NCBI GenBank assembly: GCA_028386065.3
Contig: JAKUCV010000846.1
Location: forward strand, 25,698-89,697
Length of the DNA: 64,000 bases
DNA from: Turnera subulata
Lineage: Eukaryota; Streptophyta; Magnoliopsida; Malpighiales; Passifloraceae
Direction of reading: 5' to 3'
The translations under genes were made by a program, and so were the position numbers. Each line of letters starts with the position of its first letter. The first letter of the stretch is position 1. Shown piece by piece: positions 56,911 through 64,000 of this stretch. The notes under the pieces are model-generated. The model was not told where the DNA came from. It made no database searches and worked only from the letters and a program-made list of their open reading frames with translations.

Positions 56911-57427
56911 TGTTGGGAATTGTAGGCATGTTCAACATATAAACAACCTATGCACAGCGGAAAAATTAACTAAAAAGAAAGGAGAACTTATCTGTTTCTA
57001 TTAGGTTGGAGCCCATGAAATCTCTGGATCAATTGTTCCTTTGGATCTTCTGGATCATCGATGTATGGATGTTGGTCGGAAATTAAATCACAAGGAAGTA
57101 ATCCACATACCACAACCTAAGAATCCTAAACTGGAGAAAAGAAGTTTTTGGGAGAGAGAAGAGAGAATCAGAAAACTCAATCTTTCTGTTATCTGTATAC
57201 TGAATACAAATCCCACGTTCTCATCTCTTTCAGTGTGGGTGGTTATATAACACCTATAAAACCCCCAACTCAGAATTTTCCTAATAAGCAATATTAGGGT
57301 TAGACTTGGGCTTTAGCCCACTAACTCGTCATGGGAAGACCCATGAATAAAATCCTTCAGCCACTCGTCTACGGAATTGGTCCAACAAAAAGAGTTGGAC
57401 CAGGAAATAATAAAATTCCATATAACA
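56911..57427 (-). repeat. LTR of the copia relic
   Basis: TG...CA ends with TGTT/AACA terminal inverted repeats. The 'aaaac' following 57427 would be the right target duplication; the left one is not found. Confidence 0.7.
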
Positions 57428-57757
57428 AAAACCCTTTTTTTTTTTTTCAAGGGGTTATTTTACAAATATGTGTACGCACAGTATATATGAACGTGGCATG
57501 CTGCATGGGAGATAAAGCATTGTAGTATTTTCCAACAGCACGCACAGTTGACAGCGAATGGAATGAAAGTGAAACCTAATTAAGCCTATAATATATATAT
57601 GGTCTTTGGGATCTTCATTCAATCAAAGAACATGAACTTCATATACTATAACACACGTATTTCTTAAGATTTATAGCTTTTACATCAGTGACAAGCCTGC
57701 AAGAAGAATTGGCTAGCCCATCAAGCTTACATCAGGTCTGTGAGAAATTGACATGGC

Positions 57758-58238
57758 AGTTGGCTAGCCTTCAAGAAGAATTGGCTGATAAGCCTATCTT
57801 GCCCCACTGATGCATGCAGAAACGAATCGTCTTTCCTGCAGCCAAAATACAGGGAGTTTAAATGCTACTGTAAAACTCTCGGAAGCAAGAAGAGAAATTG
57901 ACATCGCAGATTACCAAGCACATCAGTTTGGCTGCAGGAAAGAAGCTTCGTTTCTGCAGCCAAAATACAGGGAGTTCAAATGCTACTGTAAAACTCTGGG
58001 CTGTCCTATGGGTTATGAAGATGTGCGTGAAGTGTTCCAAAACCACGAGAAAGCCATGGCTGGTGTCCTCAGGGAGGCTGAATTGTTGAGGCTAAACACC
58101 CTTAAGGAGCTGCTAGAGATTTTAACCCCACGCCAGGGGTAGCGCTTTTGGCAGCAGGGAAGAAGCTTCATTTCTGCTTGCATCAGTGGGGAAAGATCGG
58201 CTGCTTATCAGCCAATTCTTCTTGCAGGCTAGCCAACT
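57758..58238. repeat. Inverted repeat (about 80-bp arms) enclosing a tandem duplication
   Basis: 57758-57838 and 58155-58238 are inverted copies ('agttggctagcct', 'aagaagaattggctgataag', 'ccccactgatgca'). Between them a unit of about 119 bp with 'gcagccaaaatacagggagt' is present twice (57839 and 57958). The second copy continues an open frame to 58142 ending Glu-Leu-Leu-Glu-Ile-Leu. A 'caaatgctac.gtaaaactct' scrap recurs at 61415. Confidence 0.75.
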
Positions 58239-58475
58239 AGGATGTTAATTTCTCTTCCTGCTGGATAGTCTTGGTAACAAAAGAAAATTCAAAGTAGCTG
58301 CCACCGAGCTTTTTACCTCGGGCCACAGTGAGGTAAAAACCTCGGAAAGCACTCTTCAATATATTTCCTGCAATTGTATTTATTTTAATGTAAGTTCTGT
58401 AACCCTATATAATTTTTATTTTTGCTGCATGTTCCGATAACTTGTGGAATCCCTGTATCTGATCTTTCTAATCAG

Positions 58476-60603
58476 GTTGAAAGTAAACAGAAGCAATTCA
58501 AGGTAAAAGCATAATTTTAGTCATTCTTCTTTATTGCAATCTCATCTTTCAGTCATTGTCTAAAAGAGTTTCTGTTTTGTTTGTTCATTTAAGCAAACAC
58601 TAATTGTCACTCTTATGATTTGAATTGTGTAGGGTGATGAACGTGTGCCAACAGAGGAAGAGCCTAGGGCCAAAAGGTTACATGTAGCTCATAATATGTA
58701 GGAGAAGGTAAGTAGAAGGACCTGCAAATCTGTATCTTCTTTAAGAAGGATTAACCAGAAATAATTTCTCAGAAGCTAGCTCATTGCATTTTGTTATTGA
58801 GCAGAAGCGTAGGGAAAAGATTAACAAAAAACTGAAAAATTTCTGGGCACTGGTGTAACCCAAAGTCACACCAAGGTCATATTGATTATTCTTTCTCCTT
58901 TCTGGCAATTTTCGTTTTTTTGGATGATGATAATATGTTTCTAGTTCTCTGTTATGCAAGAAGGTGTAAGGCTCAGTAGAATCCTTTACCTAGATTATTA
59001 TTTTATTTGCATAGATTGTTTACTTTAAACACGTACTGTGTCTTCCATTCAATTTCTAATATAAAATTAACAAGTACCTTGTGGTGCAAATACACCTTGT
59101 CCATATAAACATATACACCAATATGCTATTGTTAGTGCTTTGTGATATCCAGAAAGGGATTTTTTTTTTTTTTATGGTAATCGATATTTATTGAAAAAGA
59201 AAAAAGGTTACAAGGGGGAATTGCCAGACTGGCCAGCAAGAAACTGACCAGTTAAGCAATTAAGAAAATAAAGAATACAGAGTCAGACTTAACATAAGTT
59301 AAACTATAAAAAGAAAACAGATGAGCGCTACAAGGATCGTAGAGGCTTGCCCGGCCAGTTCTTGATAAAGGAGGCGTTGGAGATCTTAATCCACCAAGTG
59401 GCTCTGACTAAAATGAGATCAGAGAGAGAGTCCCATTGAGGTGCTTTAGCGTTGAAGATCAAGCCGTTTCTAGCCAACCATATAGACCAAATGGTTGCAG
59501 AACCGATGATGAGCCAACATGATTTGTTGTGTCTATTGTGCATGACAGAGGGCCACTGTTGATACCAAAGAGCGCAGGAAGCTGGGGCGACCCAAGATAC
59601 GCCCCACCAAGAGCACACACGCTGCCACAACGACCAAGATTTTTTGCAATGCAAAAAGAGATGGGATGGGGTTTCAAGATGTAGAGAGCACAGAGGGCAA
59701 TTTGAGTCTGTTTCTAACAAAATACCCCTGCGAAGCAAGTTATCTCTAGTAGGGACCTGTTCATGAAGAGCATCCAGAGAAAGCACTCATTCTTTGGGGG
59801 AAGGATGGATAGCCATACGTTTGGTATATGCTGTTGTGCAGAGAGGAAGTTCTCATCAGGAGGTTGTAACCGGTGAGAGTATGTTATTAGTACTTGTCTT
59901 ATTTGCATAGATTGTAACCGGTGAGAGTATGTTATTAGTACTTTCTAGAACTTCAAGAGATACCACTTGAGTTACCTACTACGGATTAATCGTTGATTTT
60001 CTAATTAATTCATATTCTAGAACTCATAAACTATCCAAAAGGAACATTTTTATATTTGTTTCGATTGGTAGTATCGGATCACATGCTATTTGGTTTCAAA
60101 CATAGATTTCACTGGTGGGCTTCTGTATGATTGTTTTTCTTCATCACTTCAGTGGCAGTGGTCCGGGCATACATATGTTTCAAACATAGAATTCACTCCG
60201 TCTAGCTTCTGATCAAACTGTAGGTCTTGTGAAATCATTGTTCAAGGGGCTATTTAGATTGTTAATGTTTAATGTTGTGTTTGGACTTAAATTACCTCCT
60301 TCAGTAGCTGCTCTAGTTTTAGAATTAAAGGCTGTATAAGCAGCTTATTTTGTCTGTTGTAAAAAGTTCTTCGTTAGAGTTAACTATCTTGAGCATCTAA
60401 CTTTGTGCAATGCATGAACTTGCTGGAAATGCATGAACTTGAGCATCTAAAACATATACGGAAGTATTTGACTATGCTTGTTTCTTTTTTCTTTTGATGA
60501 GTAGGAAATGCACAATATTACACAAAATTAATGCATTTCAGGACTGAGCTAGTATACTGGATGATATCATCACAGAAAGGAAAACTTTGAAGAATCAATT
60601 GGA
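58476..60603 (+). pseudogene. bHLH transcription factor, dead copy
   Basis: Exons with GT-AG borders: possibly 58476-58502, then 58633-58707, 58805-58875 and 60542-60603. They encode the basic region (Arg-Ala-Lys-Arg-Leu-His-Val-Ala-His-Asn-Met, Lys-Arg-Arg-Glu-Lys-Ile-Asn), helix 1 and loop (Leu-Lys-Asn-Phe...Leu-Val...Pro-Lys-Val-Thr), and helix 2 (Ala-Ser-Ile-Leu-Asp-Asp-Ile-Ile). Each of the three main exons has an in-frame stop (58699-58701, 58856-58858, 60545-60547) at positions where bHLH proteins have Ser, Pro-preceding and Lys residues. A LINE sits in the large intron. The subfamily is uncertain. Confidence 0.8.
59161..59870 (-). mobile_element. LINE 3' fragment in the bHLH pseudogene intron
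   Basis: A T-run at 59160-59173 is the minus-strand poly(A). The minus frame 59786-59328 encodes zf-RVT (Cys-Pro-Leu-Cys, His-Leu-Phe-Leu-His-Cys), Trp-Trp-Gly-Val, and Trp-Trp-Ile-Lys-Ile close to the stop. The same protein continues upstream in another frame (59908-59714), so a frameshift lies near 59770. The right border is unclear. A 29-bp direct repeat 'gtaaccggtgagagtatgtt' occurs at 59867 and 59912. Confidence 0.85.
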
Positions 60604-61583
60604 GTAAGTCATTTCTTTTCACTAATATTGTCATTAATAATACAGCTGTATTACTGAAACCGAATCTCTTTTGCCTTTCCTGTCTCTTTCAATCTTCTTA
60701 TTATTTCAGTAACTTGACATCTCTCTAAGTTTATGATTCACCATTTTTATAGTATCTCAACTTGGTTGTCAATAACTAACATGGATGTGTAATTCAAGTT
60801 GATTAATGAGTGGTGATCTTGCTGGTTTTTGGTTTACTAGTTTTTGGCTCAGTGATTTGACTTTTGAGTATAATTTGTGTGTTTATCAATTTATTGAGAC
60901 ATTTGACCGTAGATATATGTGATTTCTACTGCTGTTATTACTTTTTTCATGCAGCACCTTTGACAATACAAGTATTCATTGGAACTTATAGTGTTGATGC
61001 GGAACATAATGTCTTCAAAGTATTTTAATGGAATTGAGTCTAAAGGTGTGATTGAGCACCCAGACAATATAGGATGGAAAATGAAGTTTATGGGGCTACT
61101 GTAGAATATAGTTTTAGGAGGTAGTGGCTATGAATTATGTTTCGTTTGGGTTTGGATTATGTATCTAACGCATATGATCATTATTATAATCTCATAAATC
61201 TCAGTTTTGATTATTGTTTGTGTTATTGATATTATTGTGAATGGTTAGTTATAATTCTAATTGGTCATTCAAAAAATTACATGTTTCACTGTTTATGTTT
61301 ATATATGCATGTTGATATTATGAATTTCTAGTTCCTTAACTTTCCAGTAATTTTGAAAAGATGCAAAGGTTGTGGGGCAGCAATTTTTTAAACAGAATGT
61401 AGCGGTCTAAGTTCAAATGCTACAGTAAAACTCTGAAAAAAAACTCCTGCAAACAATTCGTGACACTGTGGAGTTTTTGAACTCTCACAAACACAAATTG
61501 CGGGGGTTAAAACTTTTACTGTGTATAGACCAGAAAAACAAAGTAGTAAACTTGACTGCTATACTTAATTAAATTTTTTTTGC
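60604..61583. other. 3' region of the bHLH pseudogene, then intergenic
   Basis: 60960-61110 may hold remnants of the last bHLH exon(s), with an AG acceptor near 60955 and a stop near 61100. No other gene. Confidence 0.3.
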
Positions 61584-61587
61584 TTAC

Positions 61588-62071
61588 AGAGGCCAATTCT
61601 TGAGATCATCAGGTACTCCATCTTTCATAAGTTGATCAACTCTTACCCCTTGTGTGGTAGTATTCTCCTCACTGGCTATAAAGACGTAAGGCTGGCTTTT
61701 CCTGCCCCAGCTTCTTCATGAGTTCTATGAATGGATCAAAATGGGCAACAAGTCTTAGACAATCAGTAGTCCCAAAACCCTGAAGTTTGTCTCCATCAAT
61801 GCTCATTGAGAATGGATCAAAATTCTGCAGAAACTAACATCAGTGCTCTGCATATAACTTCAACAAGTTATACTGCTAGAAAACCAGTCTAAAGAAGCAA
61901 AAGAGTTTGAATGAAGACAAATTTAATGAAGAAAACTAACCCAGTAATCGGGATTAGCAGTGACAACATCCATGTGCAGGCCACTCCAGTGGTGGTGCTG
62001 TAAGGGGTGAGCACATAACGTAAGTGGTTCACAATCCAGTCCTCTTGTGGAATCAAGTCTGGTGGGTTGTT
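61588..62071 (-). pseudogene. Acetylornithine deacetylase fragment (M20 family)
   Basis: Two exons on the minus strand. 62071-61941 starts after an AG and encodes Asn-Asn-Pro-Pro-Asp-Leu-Ile-Pro-Gln-Glu-Asp. A gap and frameshift follow, then Leu-His-Met-Asp-Val-Val-Thr-Ala-Asn-Pro-Asp-Tyr-Trp. After a GT-AG intron, 61824-61588 encodes Phe-Asp-Pro-Phe-Ser, Ile-Asp-Gly-Asp-Lys-Leu, Gly-Thr-Thr-Asp-Cys-Leu and Phe-Ile-Ala-Ser-Glu-Glu-Asn, ending at a GT donor. These are metal-binding blocks of plant N-acetylornithine deacetylase (arginine biosynthesis). About 30 residues before the His-Met-Asp motif are missing, a frameshift lies near 61690, and the flanking exons are absent. Confidence 0.85.
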
Positions 62072-62154
62072 CTGTAGATAACATAATATGAGCTGTGTGG
62101 ATATAGCTAGGGTGCAAAGCAGGTAACGAAAAAAGTTCGAATTTCCCAGCAAAT

Positions 62155-63690
62155 CATACTCTACACAGGAAACATATAGCAATGAACTACCTATAGAAGA
62201 AACTGTAGAGAAACATATAGCTTGATGTTGACCTGTTTGAAATTTCCATGGCACAAAACTGTCAACAAATTCTTCAAACCTACCAAGTAATTTAACAACA
62301 TGAGTTTAATGTTTAACTGTCCGCACAAATTACACCTCCTCTCCCCATCGGAACAAAAGCTTGAAGGCCTACATAAAATAGAATCGTTACTGCAGCCTCC
62401 TAAATCCTAGTGGAATCATTACAGCGCAACAAAAACAAAATCATGATTTAAGGTTCTAGCTAACATCCAACAAAAGAAACCGCAGATTAGGTAGCAAACA
62501 GTTATAAACAAAACACTAACGTATCATCTGCATGCATTTGGAACCGTTGGTGAAAAAATCCTCTCCAAGTTTTGGAACCCTAAATCAGATATATCACCAA
62601 ACCAGAAGTAGTTCAACAGATAGGTAGACACATATTTTACTACTTCACCCCAGAATTTAAGTTACCTTGTACAGAGCTTCAGCTAGTGCATGCAAAGACT
62701 TTATCAAGCCCTTCAACTTAAACTCCCCTGGTGTTGGATGGTGAAGCAGAAGAAGGTGACGCATGCAGGAGAAGGCCACAGAAGAGACATTATCCCAGGC
62801 ACATTCAGTTTATCTATAACATTATTTTCAAGACTTATCTTTATAACTTATTTATATAGTTTTTCCATATTTGTTAATTTTTATTGGATAAAAATGTATA
62901 ATTTTTCTGCACTAAAAATTTATACAAACACTGCAATTTGCAACCCACTTTCACGCCCATATGATACATATTTTTTTTTTATTTTTATCTCGTTAATTGT
63001 TATTGTTATTTTGTTTCCAACAAACTTCATTTGTAAGGAATTTCTCACTATTTTATGTCATGGGAGTAATTATTATTCAAGCCTAAAATTTGTTACCGAG
63101 TGCCGGCCATGGATTCAACTTTTTTATGATGAATATTAAAAAAACTAAATTGATTATTAAGAATACAATGTTATAAACAAACCTTAATATTTTTCATAAA
63201 AATATTGCAACATTTATCTTTATAAGAAAAAATGTATTTAAAATACGTTCTTTTTTTATAAGATTTAAAAATAAGTTCTAAATTAAAATAAAGTGTGTTA
63301 AAAAATATATTTAAAAGCAAAGCAGCATCACCTACAATTTCTCACTCTCCCTCTTACTATCTCATTAGAAGCAGTGTTTGTTTTTTACATATGACAAAAT
63401 AATTCAAGGAGACTGTCTATTAAGTACATCTTTTCAACCATTCATACATCTTTCTCTCTCCGTCACTCTATTACACTTATTAAAAATAATAGTGTTTCAC
63501 AACCGACAACAACCATTCATGCTTCTTTCCGTCACTCTATTACAATTATTAAAAATAATAATGTTTCACAACAGACAACGGATGGCCTGTTTGAAAGAAA
63601 ACTATATATTTTTTTTTTTCTATCCACACACTTTTTTTAATATTCACACACTCTTTCTCTCTCTCCATCTCTCTATTAACTTTATTTTTT
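62155..63690. repeat. Segmental duplication, copy B (partner 5757-7290)
   Basis: Collinear with copy A. Near 63470-63590 a unit of about 76 bp ('attattaaaaataata.tgtttcacaac') is tandemly doubled. The 62690-63139 open frame is a shadow in this repeat. Confidence 0.8.
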
Positions 63691-64000
63691 TAGAATCATA
63701 TGAAAAAGGAAGATTACAAGGGTGTAAACAGAGGACCATTAAGGTCAGCTAGAAAAACATTGAGGCAACCAACCGGCACCTCTGCAAAATAAGTGACCCC
63801 CAATGGAAAAGAAAAGCCATGCTTCGCCAGCCAATCGGCATAAGAGTTTGCTTCCCGAAAGACATGGACCAGCTGCACCACCCAGGGTAAGTGCAACAAA
63901 TCCTGAACAGACTGCAACAAAGCAGCGCTGCGTCGGGAACGTGATGATACCTGCTGCAAATGCTGAAGAAGATCAAATGAATCCATCTCTGCCAACACCT
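63691..64000 (-). mobile_element. LINE 3' end with RNase H (continues past the window)
   Basis: The minus-strand frame ending at 63714 encodes Val-Phe-Arg-Glu-Ala-Asn-Ser-Tyr-Ala-Asp-Trp-Leu-Ala-Lys-His-Gly, the C-terminal motif of the RNase H domain found in plant LINEs. A T-run at 63684-63690 is the poly(A). The frame is open to the window edge. Confidence 0.85.

Larger units (their letters stand above)
54100..57427 (-). mobile_element. Copia relic with a single LTR
   Basis: 56911-57427 (517 bp, TGTTGGGAAT...TATAACA) has LTR form, with a PBS-like TGGTAGCGTAG on the minus strand immediately left (56899-56909). So the LTR is the 5' one of a minus-strand element. Leftward come a GC-rich block (55500-56330) and a tandem hairpin array (54379-55400). 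No second LTR or pol is seen. The left limit near 54100 is a guess. Host-like sequence of about 140 bp is duplicated on both sides (53745-53890 and 57485-57625). Confidence 0.6.

Overview
This window looks like nuclear DNA from a flowering plant, probably a eudicot. It is AT-rich and has GT-AG introns and fragments of plant gene families: RING-H2, bHLH, NO EXINE FORMATION 1-like, acetylornithine deacetylase and GRF zinc finger. Nested Ty1/copia, Ty3/gypsy, LINE, hAT and Mutator-like elements fill most of it. I see no CRISPR, operon or bacterial signal. I noticed no tRNA or rRNA gene, but no covariance search was possible.

Layout. 1-257: the 3' end of a host gene with an RGG-type tail. 1037-1558 (-): a small intact GRF zinc-finger/coiled-coil/membrane protein. 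3714-4468: a 5'-truncated LINE with an 11-bp target duplication. 5757-7290: one copy of a segmental duplication whose partner is 62155-63690. 7625-17004: a non-autonomous hAT element that was itself split by a complete 8.2-kb copia element (8471-16668, +). The unoccupied paralogous site survives at 38312-38319. 17271-19004: a RING fragment joined to a gypsy RT-RNaseH-integrase fragment (-). 19646-21439: a probable solo LTR carrying a LINE tail. 22331-23635: two foldback DNA elements. 24889-35877 (-): an 11-kb Sirevirus-type copia with an extra env-like ORF, inserted into an NEF1-like exon whose halves lie at 24762-24888 and 35878-36180.

36181-41553: a patchwork of duplicated RING-gene debris, including inverted pairs that fold into long hairpins. 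41554-43610 (-): a gypsy remnant in which gag-protease is joined directly to a chromodomain-like tail. 44862-50898 (-): a decayed copia with 190-bp LTRs and a LINE endonuclease fragment inside. 51470-53080: a Mutator-like element with very long terminal inverted repeats and a GC-rich captured core (Pack-MULE candidate). About 54100-57427: a copia relic with one LTR and a tandem hairpin array. 58476-60603: a dead bHLH gene interrupted by a LINE. 61588-62071 (-): a dead acetylornithine deacetylase fragment. 63691-64000: the start of another LINE tail.

The most unusual signal is architectural. Four different copia elements each carry their own family of short palindromes. One has paired 12-bp palindromes in its leader. 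The Sirevirus has a 23-bp interrupted palindrome in LTR, UTR and coding DNA. The 44.9-kb element has about 15 perfect small hairpins with covarying stems and a constant 5-nt loop. The 54-57-kb element has tandem hairpins, several with an ACATA loop. Few intact host genes are present: only the GRF protein is a complete single-exon ORF.
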